Positions 35,725 to 47,640 of a stretch of DNA of 56,849 nt are shown piece by piece. The notes under the pieces were generated by a model that saw nothing but the letters and a program-made list of their open reading frames with translations, was not told the DNA's origin and did no database searches. Every line of letters begins with the position of its first letter. Positions within the stretch are counted from its first letter, which is position 1. A program made the position numbers and the translations under genes. Source of the stretch: Nephromyces sp. MM_2019 (lineage: Eukaryota; Apicomplexa; Aconoidasida; Nephromycida); assembly GCA_015657535.1 (NCBI GenBank), contig JADHZB010000469.1, positions 1-56,849 on the forward strand, read 5' to 3'.

Positions 35725-38438
35725 CTGGCAACGCGGGTGCAGCATTGGTTGTCGGGCGCTGCTCTCCACCCGTGCTATTCGCCCGCTGTTTTTTCGTTCT
35801 TAAGCTTGTGCGGGGCGCTATTCACTTTTGATGGAATACAAGGAAACACGGGATCTGACGCCGCATGTCCACTTTTGGCAGCCACTTCATGCTGCGTGGC
35901 TCTACCAAAACAAGCTAATCTCTCGCCTATATGCTTGGCGCATGTATGTCATGCTTCATTTACGAACTAATCATGCCATGCTAATTCATTATGTATTGCA
36001 CGCACAGCATATGATATCTTCCTACAGGGTGCTGTGCTACTAAGAGCCTTGTTTGTAAGTTCCCGAGGCTCAAAGCCGGCCGGATCCGCTTCCGACATGA
36101 CATGTTATTTTTATAATCACTGCTCTCCCTCTGAGATATCTTGCGTGCTACTAACAACAGCGATCGAAAGCTTGGTGTACTGTTTTCATATAGAATTAAG
36201 TGTTCACTAAGCGTTGCATAGTTCATTTTCAAGGTGTACATGTACCATCGGTTGGCATAGATTCCCTCCATTCTTTCTATAACTAATTTATGATGCCGAA
36301 TCTCAGTGGTGAAATCATTTTGGACAACCAATATGCAGGATTCTATCATGGACTCATTCAGTGCAACTTCTTTGAAAGCATGCTATGGCTCACTGCTACA
36401 ATTTGATCTTCTGCGTGTCACATGTAGCTGCAAGGAAGCAGAGGGCCTTGGACTGTAACTGCCTTGCGATTGTTTCCGTTAATTCAGAGCTAATGTTGCA
36501 CTATGAGACTGTCTAGAAACAGCTCCCAAACAGCATAGGCAGCGAAAAGTACGGTACTGTGGTGTTCATTCGTGGAACATATTATGCGACCGGTGTAGTT
36601 ATGACATATATAAGTATTTTAAACTTCGGAAAACCCTCAGAAATCCGCACAAAACTTGTATTGCTTTTTAATTACCTGAATGCACTAAGGAGTGTGCTAC
36701 CCAACAAAAAGCTCGAGGCAAGTCAAGTTATTAATATCTCCCATAATGTTACTTTGTGATATAGGTGGCGCGTGAGGCCGCTCCGTCAAACATAACATCT
36801 GCTTTGAATTGTCGCAATTTTTTTTTCATTCATACCTATTTCATGTCAAGTCTACTTTTTTTACCTATTGCTGTCTTGAGTGAATTTTAGAGTGCACGTC
36901 TGCTTGCATGCCCTAATGATAGTGCTAGTCTCTTCCTGGCTACGAATTGCTCAGACGCAGTGCTGTAGTTTGAAGTTTCTACCCACGCAGCTTCGATTTA
37001 TATACTCGTTCATTAGTTATGACTCATCATAATGTAGCTTAGCGAGATGCACTGCAGATAGTAGTGCAAGCAATGGAAGGGCCTCCACCACTACTGTTGA
37101 GTACTCTATGCTAGGCTTCCATACAAGCAGAGTTAAGACGACTTACCTGTGAGGCTTCTGCATTGTGCAGTGGGAGGAATGTTAATGCTTTGAGGTTCAT
37201 CAAAATTCCGCTAGGTATATCAAGTCAATTCGGTAGTCTTCCTTTTCGGTCACAATATTTTTTCTTGATGATATACGCTTAGACCATGAAGTATCTTTTT
37301 ACCTGTTGATTTGATGTATTTGTATTCGTCGAAATCCTCTAGTTTCAAGGTAGTTACCCGTGAAAGCTTCCCTTGCCTTAGTGGCCGACTCTCTTATAAA
37401 TACTATATTTCAGGATAAAGGTATGTATTCCTGCACAGCCTAATCTACCCATGGTTTTGTTCATTTTCGTTTTTTCCAAATGGAAAGTGTCTGAAATGGA
37501 GTCCTGAGCGACTCCTCGTCATAGCACGAGTGCGCAATATGTTGTTTATAACGCGCTCACGCCCAGCCAAGTTCATCACTAGGCAATGGGATAGCTAACT
37601 CGGGCTGTTTTTCCGAAGTCTTTTAATGTACACCTTTTCGTGGAATTAATGAAATGAAAGGATGATCGTTAAGACTTGAATGTCTCCTGTCGTTTTGATA
37701 ATGCACTGCAAATTGATACATTGTGCATACTATGACCAAGGTGTGCAAGCATAATTAATCCGTTAAACTTGTGAAATGTATGGAAAACACGCTTGATCGC
37801 ATAAGTGATATTTTTACATCCTAGGATTTTCTGCTAGCCTTTTTGGGAGGCCCAATACAAAGGCTTCCCAACACTGGGTGCCCCAGTGCAACTCACAGGG
37901 AAAGTATCAGCTTACACAGGGATTTGAAATTTTCTTTCTGCGCTGTTGTATGAGGCAAAAGAAATTCTATATTCATTCCCTCGCTGTTTTATTTTATTTT
38001 ATGTTTGACTGGCTTCGGCGCCACCCGTACCACTCTGCATCTAAGATAGTCCTTATATTTCACTGCAGTAGAAAGTATGAACACAAAATAGTCCCCACTA
38101 AGAAAATGTTTTTGTGCACCACATGTTGTAGCTATGACGTGACCTGTTTCACATGTAATTTCTCTAGCAAGATACCGTGATGGCACATAGTCTTACAATG
38201 ATATCCTATACTACTAAATAAGAAGTTTCCAGCTCGGCTCCATGCCGATATATTTTGAAGAATCTTTAGCATACAAGCTGTCGCTATCTCTTCTTCACTG
38301 TAATTTACTGATTTCTTCCTGCCATTGTATAAACGAATTACCTCTCAGAGCGAGGCACAAACCCATTTTATCGATGCACACCACTCTTTTTATGCCGCGA
38401 ATTTGTGGGTAAATATATCAGCTTACTTTACTTTATAA
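35725..38438. other. gene-poor stretch
   Basis: No gene is recognised between the tRNA-Ile copy and the 3' end of the Rab gene. Short open frames (35737-36043, 35981-36349, 36559-36759, 37878-38180) have no recognisable domain. Confidence 0.4.
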
Positions 38439-41400
38439 TTAGCAGCAGTCGTCTTCAACTACATAATAGTCATAGCCCTGCCCGTCGTTAGTGCCTCTAG
38501 TTTGTCGTGACCTTCTCCGATTCCTCTTCGTCGTACCATATCGATGGCCTCCTTCATAAGTAGGGGAATTAATAACTACGGTGCCGGTGCGTGAAGGTCT
38601 AGACTCGGTAACAGTTCCTGGGGGAAGTCCTTCTACGTATGCGAACCTCGATCTTGAACAAATGGACGCCCTATGCTCACTATGAGCCTTTGTCGCCAAG
38701 TAGAGGAACACTGCATCTATCCCTTCTCCAGTCTTCGCGCTTACCTCGAAATACTTGCAAGAACATTTGGTCGCAAGCTCCTCCGCCTCTGAGTAAGACA
38801 CTGCCTGCAAGTGAAAAGCTGGAAAGTGGATACAGAATTAATGCAATCTCACGAGGAGCATTTCAATTGCGTGCGTAAGCATCCTCAGTTATAGGCGTCC
38901 TGGGCTTCGCCAAACGCAGACCTATGCGTAACCACCTCACCATGAAAGCAGCCATTCATGCTGTATGATTCTAACTAGTATATGCGTATCCTTACTCTGG
39001 ATAAGCAGTCCACTTTATTCCCTGCTATAGCGATTATGCGGTGGCGGTTTATGCAAGCCTCTCGAATGATTTGCAGCCATGAGGGGATATCTGTAAGGAA
39101 ATTAAGCTACTCTTAAGATTAAATAAGACTGTACCACACCATGAGCTTTCCAATATTGCCATGACGAAATGGACGGCACGATAATATAAGTACTACTCTC
39201 CAAACTATAGGTTGCCATCGAAATGTTCATGAATGGTCGGTACAGGGCAAGTAGCTTATCCACAAGTTTGTCCATGTATATTGACTCAGTTTAGGAAAAT
39301 ATATTTGCAAGAGTGATTTTATGATTACCATTTGAGGACATTGCCATGCATTATGCACGGCATATGTCCATAAAATTACGCCATAATGCTTAGCATTATG
39401 ATGGTTACCACGAAGCAGATTAAGTAAGCATTGCAGTTATGGGTGAAACCGCGTCTATATTTTTTCCAAGTTGAATTCTTGGCTCTCATTGAATACTGAT
39501 TTCTACGTGGTTTATTTCTACTCTGCTACAAGGCTGATGGATATAAAATTCACCCCGTATGAAGCAGCAGTGTACCTGGGCGAATGGAATAATTTTCTGA
39601 AAGTGCCAAACACGTATATGAGTACTCCACAAAGAATTAACAAGCAACCGATGTTACGAAGACAGCTGCCGTGTGATTTATTTCATGGTAGTATATGCAT
39701 TTGAGATTTCATCTGTCTGAATAACATGGTGACCGTAAATTCTGTAGGCCTGTTTTATTGCGGTATTATCACACTAGGAATTAACAGTTGCTGAAATTTC
39801 GGCCTTTTGATTTATCACAAGTAGACTGCCACAGAGCTAACCGTTTGCTCAAATTATATTGCTGGTACTGCCAATAGTTTTTCTGCTTGCCCTCGCATTT
39901 TTTTAGTGAGAAAAAGGTAAAGAATTAGCCCCTGTGGCACTTTTTGAACTAATAGTAGCAGCCACCCTATATGTGCGATAATTTATCTTCGAAGTATGCT
40001 AATTTTATTACCGGAATATTTAAACTTGAGTATGTTTTTGTAACTATATATTTTGTAACCTATAATATCTACGCCGGTAGCACCTAGCTTGGCCTGCGTG
40101 TCCTTGCAAAACAAAAAGGTTCTTAGCGGTAAAAATACATGACAGCATTTCTCTTCAAAATGTGAGAGACAGGTGCCCAAATACCACACTACGCAGTCTT
40201 CAAAGTTGATGCGTTACAGAGATGCAGCCATACACTAGCTTTGAAATATGGCTTATGAAGAATGGGAAAAAGTTCATCGCAATTCACGGAAAAGATGTGG
40301 TATCATTAATAACGTAGGATGATGGGTGCGCAACAACTTACTGTTGAGACTTTCTCTGCGGCAGATATCATAGACAAGAAGTATAGCATCAGAATCCCTG
40401 AAGTAGGCTGCACGTTAAAAAAACCAGCGGTTTTTGATGCTCATAAGTAAAAAGCATTCAAATTTTTTGCTTCATATATATTTTTATAAATAGAAAAAGA
40501 TTTTTCAGCTCCGAGATAGATCTCGTAGCAGAATCATGACAAAGTTAATCGAGCTGGATGTAGGTAGGTGTCTTTGTCGGAGCCTCTAGTGTAGTTCTCC
40601 AAAGCGAGCACGCCTAAGCTGTTTTATGATGAGGGTGCACATTTTTGTGTCCCCATCATGGGTTTTGATAGCACGGCCCCTTCTAAAATTTGCTGCAGCT
40701 ATGAAATATACTCTTGCATATTCATTTTTCCGTTAACCTTGAGCTTCAAGATACTTCACATGCATTCAGATATGAGTTCTTGCCTTTTGAAAGCGTTTGT
40801 TTCCTCACTGGTAGAATACTTACTAATAAGGCATCTGCTTTTTGCTTTCTTACAAACAATGCTAATAGGATATCAGGAATAGGCCCTTAAAAGCATTGCT
40901 TCAAAGCCCATGCGTCATTTTTCCGTGCAGGAATAATTCTGATCGTTCAACCAAAATTAACATTCCCCTTGTATTGTGATGAGGTGAATAATCTTAGAGC
41001 TTATAATGTATTGAAGTTACCGAAGCGGACATAATATCTAACCTATACTAGCAACTAGATGAAGCATTCATGATGACTTCAAAGCATAGAATATAAAATT
41101 TAGGCAAAATTTACCCCTGGTTACACTTCGGAACCGTTCCTGTCCAGCAGTATCCCAAATCTGTAGCTTAACTTGCTGCCCTAAGATATCTATGGGTTTC
41201 ATCATATAATCCACTCCTAGCGTTGGAGAAAAGGGCGAGTCATCGTATTTATCTGTTATAAATCTTTGTAATATGCAGCTCTTTCCCACGGCAGAATCAC
41301 CTAGAAACAGAAATAACAGGTCGCTAGACTCTGTTGCGAGTATTTGATTGCAAACAGAAATGGCATTTCGAGTGGTTTAAAGCAATTCTGGGGGAAAAAA

Positions 41401-43250
41401 TGCCATGCTAGGCATTATACGAATTGCTAATGAATATTTTTGATAGTTTATTTAATCGCAGTGCATTTTTGAACGGCTACGCTTATTGCTAACTCTTCAT
41501 ATGTACACTCTTCACACTACATTTCAGAAGCAAATTTCTTTGTTCTTCAGGCTTCTTATTCTATAAGTAGTCTTCTGGTGGTATGATTTAATATTCAAGA
41601 CATGTGAAAGCACAAATGTGAGCATCATCACATTAAAAGCCTTAATTTACTGTACTGAGCTAGCATTGAAAGTAGCAGCAGCTATGTAGCGGATAGCATC
41701 AATGCTGAGTCTGCCTGCAAAATCTCAAATCTTCGGCGAATAATGTTATCATAATCCCAGATGTGGCTTCTACAGCTGCTTGTATCTTATCAAGTTCATA
41801 AAACGCTAAATTTGACTGCTTGTGTGTTCAAGTATTTAGAAAATGCACTTCACCCTTGAACTTCTTTTTTATCCTCAAAGTTGGTCATACTGTCATTTTG
41901 GGATGAGTAACTACAGCATGAAGCTACAAGGCAGTTGCCCGAATATTTTGAGATGTCATGCTGCTGCCTCCATAAAGTGCACATGGGATTAATTAAATCA
42001 TTTCAGTAGCTATAATCTACTTTGCACTCATATTTTGGTTATCAGTCGATATTTTGAAAGTTTCAAAATTGAAAGTTCATCCTGCGAAACAATGTGCCGA
42101 ACTGACCGCACCAAAGGAAGACGACTATCAGCTAACTCCAGGGTAGTCTTGAGGCGGTAGTACCGAAAAAACGTAAAGGAAGCTGTGGCTATTGCTTAAA
42201 AATAATCAACGGTGTTATTCATGACTTTAGGGTGTGAAATTAAGAAGCTAATAATGGTACAGCTAAGCTCCGTAGCCGCAGTGCTTGTAGTGGTAGCGCA
42301 TACCAGACACAGTAGCATTGCTTTTCATGTAAGAGAAGTCGTTTCTTTTTTGGAGCTTCTTCTTTTTTTGCCGTATGGAATAATAGCTATTTTTTAGTTG
42401 TTGCATAGCAAAGAGGTGCTTAAACTGTCCAAGGAAAGAGAATTACAAGGCATACATTATAAAAATTTTGTTTCTAATTTTTTATTATAACTCGTGGATT
42501 TTGGATCAGAGACTTCATGCAGGCCACATAAGTAAAACTTTTATATTTCACCAATTTATGGGCAATTTTGTGGATGCTGAAGTCTTTCTTTTTGTCAGAT
42601 TATGACTTGGAGTAATGGGACTTAAGGCTTTACCCCGTTTAAATAACTTTTTCAAGGAATAATATGAACTACTTATAGGAATTTATCCCAACTTTGTACA
42701 TCCAACTCAGTGCAATTGTTTCCCCTCCAAGCTATAGCAGTGCTAGGCTTCTAAGCGTGCTGCAATTAGCAGTGTTAATTCGTTACTAAGCTAGCAATCT
42801 GCAATGGGTGGTAAAGCCCAAGGAGCGATATCGAGCACGAAGTTTCGTACATTAATCACCACAATGTTCATACCGCTTCCGGCAGATTTTAAAGCGTGAG
42901 ATACGGGTAATTCACCCCATACCCTGGAAACTGTTGAAAGGAGAAAATTAATGCATGAAAAAACTCCACCACTTGCCTAATAAAGTCAACTTGATTATGC
43001 AGTCTTTTCCTAGGCTGCTAGATGGGCTGTGGTTACGCGAGAAAGCATAGCTGTGCCTGGGAGAGGTATTGCGGCTTTGCTCAGCTGGTGTAAGTTGGTG
43101 TTTATAGGAGGCACTATGGTCGTACTCAGGTAAAGTATTACTTCTGCGACTGCAGTTATCAGGTATGAGTTGATTCCAGGCAGCAAAGCTGCTCAAAGGG
43201 GAATCTGCGGCTCCATTTTCAGGATTGTCATAGGTGGCACTTTGTGACAT
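38439..43250 (-). CDS. Rab-family small GTPase, five exons, one GC-AG intron
   Basis: Exons in transcription order are 43250-42977, 41300-41115, 40407-40342, 39090-38996 and 38804-38439, all phase-consistent, giving 328 residues from the ATG at 43250. All GTPase motifs are intact: P-loop GDSAVGKS (residues 92-99, split by the first intron after its first base), switch [30 protein letters not shown] and SAK. The C-terminus is DDCC, a double-geranylgeranylation signal, preceded by a basic [10 protein letters not shown] stretch. The first intron has donor AG|GCAAGT and acceptor TTTCTGTTTCTAG; only a GC donor joins KLTLLG to DSAVGK. The other three introns are GT-AG. Residues 1-85 form a polar Ser/Asn/Pro-rich extension not usual in Rabs. 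Rabs direct membrane traffic by recruiting effectors when GTP-bound. [13 protein letters not shown] is nearest in look to Rab4/Rab26/Rab37-like proteins, but I cannot assign a subfamily. Confidence 0.93.
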
Positions 43251-43696
43251 GATGGGGTGCACTCTTACATCGGAAGATAGGAAGTAACCTATTTCAAGAA
43301 GAAAAGGCACATAGTAGGTCGAAAACAAATTATATTTAGGCAGGTGCTCTACTTTCTGCTGTATATCATATAAATATAAAGAGAAAATCAATAGACTAGG
43401 CTTACCTTCCTAATAAGATGAAGCTGTAACAAATTTTTGCTTCTAATTAGAAGACTCTTATTTCCACAAAAAGCATTGGAAAAAAAGGTGTTGCATAGGA
43501 ATATTGTATTGGTGTCACTCTCAAAGATTTTTCCGTGCCCCGAAGACTGATGAGTGACGTGTAATCTTTTTAAAATTGATACTGCTACCCCTGTTCGTAG
43601 CATTGCCTGGGTCTCCGCATTAATGGGGACCGCTGCTTTATTGTTTAACACTCGGAGATCAACAACAAGCTCTATGTGAAGTGGATGCCCTATCAT
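43251..43696 (-). CDS. possible upstream coding exon(s) of the Rab gene, or a separate short gene
   Basis: The minus-strand frame starts with ATG at 43696 and runs 97 codons to a strong donor AAG|GTAAGC (exon end 43406). A 47-nt intron would end at GATATACAG, and the next exon (from 43358) continues in frame straight into the Rab start region (..[12 protein letters not shown]..). If both belong to one transcript, the Rab would be 461 residues. The protein (IELVVDLRVLNNK, then AETQAMLRTGVAVSILKRL) looks coding but has no domain I recognise. Against this, the M at 43250 is a reasonable start, and 47 nt is short compared with the other introns of this gene. Confidence 0.4.
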
Positions 43697-44058
43697 AGGT
43701 CTCTATCCTGATTGCACTTTTCCCTGCTTCTGAGCAGTAACATCACACTCCTAACTGCAAGGCGAGATTTGGTAGAAAGAGTAGGCTATATATTGTATGC
43801 ACAACTACTCAAGTATCCACCGCGTTTTCGAGGTCTACTCCTTTTTTTATATAAAGGAACCTATAGCTTTGTTTATGCTTGAATATTTTGTGGTGCTTGC
43901 AGTAGTCACGAGATGCCGACGACCATGCTGGAGTTTCACCGCTTCCGTGTGTCGCGTCACTAACAATAGCAAGCGTTTTTTGAAGTAATAGCGGCCATAG
44001 CGGCGATACTTGCCTATCCAAAGATGCCCCAAACGTTCCACAGAAGATTACAGCTAAT

Positions 44059-44595
44059 TCACAGTTGAACCACTAACTGCTTATCTTCCCCGTTGAAATC
44101 TCTAGTATTTTCCTGATCACTATCCCTTGGAAGTTGCTTTGAATGAACTTTCCTGCTTTTTCCTAGGTATACAAAGATTGATTTAATCACCCTCAAATAA
44201 TTAACTACAAATCCCCCTATGGCGCTTAAAAATTTGAAGAAACAGCTGAAGCTAATACTGAGCTCGATGGATCTCAGCTCCCGGAAGCTATCCGCTAATC
44301 TCTTAATCGAGTAGAGCAAATTTGAGAAGGGGACCAAAGAGCCACTTGATACGCCGGAGGTGCATGACACGTAACTTCCTAATGACGACGCCGATCCAGC
44401 AAGCGGTGAATCCAAACTTTTGTCTTCTATGGGGGAAGAACACTCAGATTGCCCGGGAAAAGTAGCCAAATAAACTGAGCTGGATTGGTAAACTGTATGC
44501 TTTGGAAGTGTCACTTTGATATTGCCAAGAACATTGGATAAGGATGCTTTTCGAAACGTAACTAGCGACCTAATGAAGTTTACACCGAGCTTCAT
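44059..44595 (-). CDS. small single-exon gene, Ser-rich protein with a hydrophobic segment
   Basis: The minus-strand frame has an ATG at 44595 and runs 178 codons to TGA at 44059. An open frame this long is unlikely by chance here. The first half is Ser/Thr-rich (SSPIEDKSLDSPLAGSASSL), the second has a hydrophobic stretch around residues 117-148 (SCFFKFLSAIGGFVVNYL) followed by a basic/acidic tail (KQLPRDSDQENTRDFNGEDK). One membrane-associated helix or helical hairpin is plausible. I do not recognise a family. It sits upstream of, and on the same strand as, the Rab gene and could also be part of a longer spliced gene. Confidence 0.45.
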   Translation of the reverse strand: MKLGVNFIRSLVTFRKASLSNVLGNIKVTLPKHTVYQSSSVYLATFPGQSECSSPIEDKSLDSPLAGSASSLGSYVSCTSGVSSGSLVPFSNLLYSIKRLADSFRELRSIELSISFSCFFKFLSAIGGFVVNYLRVIKSIFVYLGKSRKVHSKQLPRDSDQENTRDFNGEDKQLVVQL

Positions 44596-44938
44596 TGCCG
44601 AATTTGAGCGGTTACCGTGCACAACTGCTTAACTCTGACCGAAATTTGGTGAACTTCGACGAGTGGTATGAAGGGGAAGGAGCGATTACATCTAATAATT
44701 GACCTATCAAATTAGGCTATTGTACCTCACTTATTACTCCCTTGCCTCTGTATGAAATACATGCTGCTTTAAAATTGCCAGGTACTATTATAATCAATTT
44801 TTGTGAGTAAGCATTTTAAGGTGCTGCCGGACACCTTCAAATGCATGAATTAGTCCTGCAAGGATACTCTGGTAAATATAATATGCTCTCCTTAATACAC
44901 TCATGTAATGATAGTACGCTTAAGTACATGACTGCAAA

Positions 44939-45274
44939 ATGTACACTTCCGACGTCACCAGTATCATAGAACCAGACGTGGAAATAAATTGGCTCTACTT
45001 AAATAAGTGGAATCGGAAAATAGTCAGTGGGATATTACAAGGTTGAAGAAGTCTTAAAACTGCTGATGAATGCGAGGTGGTAGCCCGTAAGAAACAAGTG
45101 TGTGAAATCGCTATTATACTAGAATTTTTTGGGGAATTTTGTGGTGAACTAAGACTTGCTATATCACAAGGGAGTATACAACCAGATGAAATGATTGTCA
45201 GCGATGCAACTTATGCCAAAGAAGGCGCGAAAAAGTGGTTAAACGAGGAGGAACGATTGGCTATGATGAAGTGA
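44939..45274 (+). CDS. candidate small gene interrupted by an in-frame TGA or a 54-nt intron
   Basis: An ATG at 44939 opens a frame (MYTSDVTSIIEPDVEINWLY...) that meets TGA at 45044-45046. The same frame is then open again to TGA at 45272, with a protein-like charged sequence (AKEGAKKWLNEEERLAMMK at its end). Removing 45023-45076 (donor ATA|GTCAGT, acceptor GCGAG, 54 nt, a multiple of three) would drop the stop and yield 93 residues. The acceptor is poor. Alternatives are a pseudogene with one nonsense change, or chance. No family is recognised. TGA is used as the normal stop in RPP21 and other genes here, so a reassigned codon is unlikely. Confidence 0.3.
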
Positions 45275-47640
45275 CATGTATTAGAATGAACTTACAAACT
45301 TTTTCGTTACAACCCAGAATTTCATGTTGAAGTTCGCAATTTTTTTAAGATAAAGACGTTAGCCCTCCTTGCAGGCGCGTGCAATGGGTAATATTAAATT
45401 ACTAGGACCTTGGCTGGCACTTGTACCGCATTGTCATCACGTTAAAGCCTATAAAATTGGTATGAAGCTGGGGAGCCAGAAAAGTAATTGGTAGTTAATA
45501 TTTTGTATCAGAGGGTAGTTTTGTGAGCCGTATTTTCTCGTAATCCTGGTCGAATCTTACTTTCGGGATATACTTCTTGGCGAACTTCAGTGATATTTCT
45601 AGCAGCACGAACTACTACTGGTCTAAATGTGCTAATAGAATGGTGCTCTTTAACCGAAAAATTAGTGTATCCGCAAACACATTTCAGCTGAAGTTTTCCT
45701 GAAATCTTATCTACTGTAGAAAGTAGATTTTTGAAACCTACCATATTCGCGGAAGGGCCTACTACATCTTCTCACTTGAAGTTTTCCATGTCGCATCTAG
45801 CGCCCACACGATGGAGCGAAGTACTCGGACGTGTGCGCCTCCTTGTTATGTAATGTTACTACCCGCACATGTAGCTGCCCGTAAAAAATATCCTAATGGA
45901 CCTTTTGAGCAGTTGCCATTTGTTCCATTGTATCATTGCTCCATCATAAACCTTTGATATGCTAAAGGTAACATGGTTGCTTCCTTCATCACTCAAAACT
46001 TATCCTTATATCTAGTTCCTGCTTCAAAATGCCCAGTTCATACTTTTTATTAGCGGTACTAGATGCGTAAAAGATAGTGGCTTAAAAAGAGTCATTCTTT
46101 GCAATCCATAAAACATGAGCAAAGCACCGAAACTGCATTCCGTTTGAAGAAGTAAATTAAGGGAAAAATGAACCCCCAATATTATGTTCGAGACTATATA
46201 TATATTATATCCATGTACAAGTTTTTTTGTATGATTGAAATTGATGCACATTCAGTATCCCTACTATAGAGATGTTCTTTGTGGATGAAATTGATACCTA
46301 CTTAACGTCCTTACTTAAAAGCTATGGCTTTTTACAGATGAATTTGATGCACACTCAGACTCCCTAGCAGAAAAGATTACTTAACCTCAATGATTGAGTC
46401 TCTTTTTCTTCGTGATTTATTGGGCTTAATCCTAATATATATGTTGGGAGCGAGAACAAATAAGTCTTCTGAATTCGAACAAAATCCAATCTGCACTCCT
46501 TATAACGTACTTTGAATATATTTTTAGTACTGCGTCTTTGACCACAACATGGAATGTGTAGAGGCTCATACAGCAGGAAATGCCACTGAGCAGCAGCCAT
46601 AAACTCGATTGTACACGCAGAAACTAGCCACCTTCACCATAAATTATATGCTTTGTGGTGATTTTTTGTGATGCATACGTTGCAGCTGTGAGGTAAAAAC
46701 AACTTAATTAGAATAATAATGATTATGAGCCGGGGAAAGTATCCCGATACTCAGTATTCAACACGATAATAATGGATTCCTAATCGCTAACGGTACGGAC
46801 CGCGTACTAACCCATTTGATACCATATACCAATCTACTACTACAAAGCCTTGAAACAGAACAGAGAAGAGAAAAAAGCTCCTCCTCTTTTAATCGGTGGC
46901 GACGGCAACGGAAACCCGTCAATCACTAGCAAGTTTCTCATTGCCAAATCTCATTGAGTTATTTCCATCTCAGCCTAAATTAATCAACAAAATTATTAGG
47001 GGAAAACGTGCAGTATGCTACTTTGAGAAGCTAAAGAAGTGCCACACCGTGTGTGGTACACCCTCCTTTATACCATCCTCTCAAAAACCCATTTTCGAAT
47101 TTGTTCTAGTAAAAATGTCTAGAAACCAATACGCATCGACGTGGTACTGGCACCCAAACCTTTATGCCATCCTCCGAGCATAAATTTCGAAGGCAGAGAA
47201 CTACGATAACTTGGCTAGGTTACGCACATATAATAAATACTAATTAATAGCTTATTGAAGAGAAAAAGAGTGACAATTTATATCATAAAAATGCTTGAAA
47301 ACGGGGATAATTGGCTCCCATTATTGGAGTTCTTGCTTAGCTCTACGTAAATCAGTTTTTCCCTTTAATAAAGTGATTTAGCTAAGTTGCAAGTGGCTTG
47401 ATGGGAACATATATTTTGCCCTTGATTCTCGTGTAAAAGATGGCTATAAATTGCTTTCCACTCCTGTATTAGTTTTCTTGCTGAGCATATATGTTTAGAT
47501 ACATTTTGATGTTGGTTTGCCCGCTATGGGACAGTTTTCTCAATTATGCGCACATACATATGCTTACGACCCTATGTTAGTTTGTCTGCAAAATGCACAC
47601 CTCCTCCTTCTCCACTTATTTTTCTTGCTGCTCTGACTCA
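45275..47640. other. gene-poor stretch
   Basis: No convincing gene. The frame 46896-47183 (to stop RA-TAA) has no ATG near its 5' end and no recognisable motif. A partial duplication of TTGATGCACAYTCAG occurs near 46240 and 46346. Confidence 0.35.

Noticed and set aside
46896..47183. 95-codon plus-strand frame
   Set aside because: It begins at GTG just after an in-frame stop, the first ATG is near its end, and no acceptor or family signature supports it.
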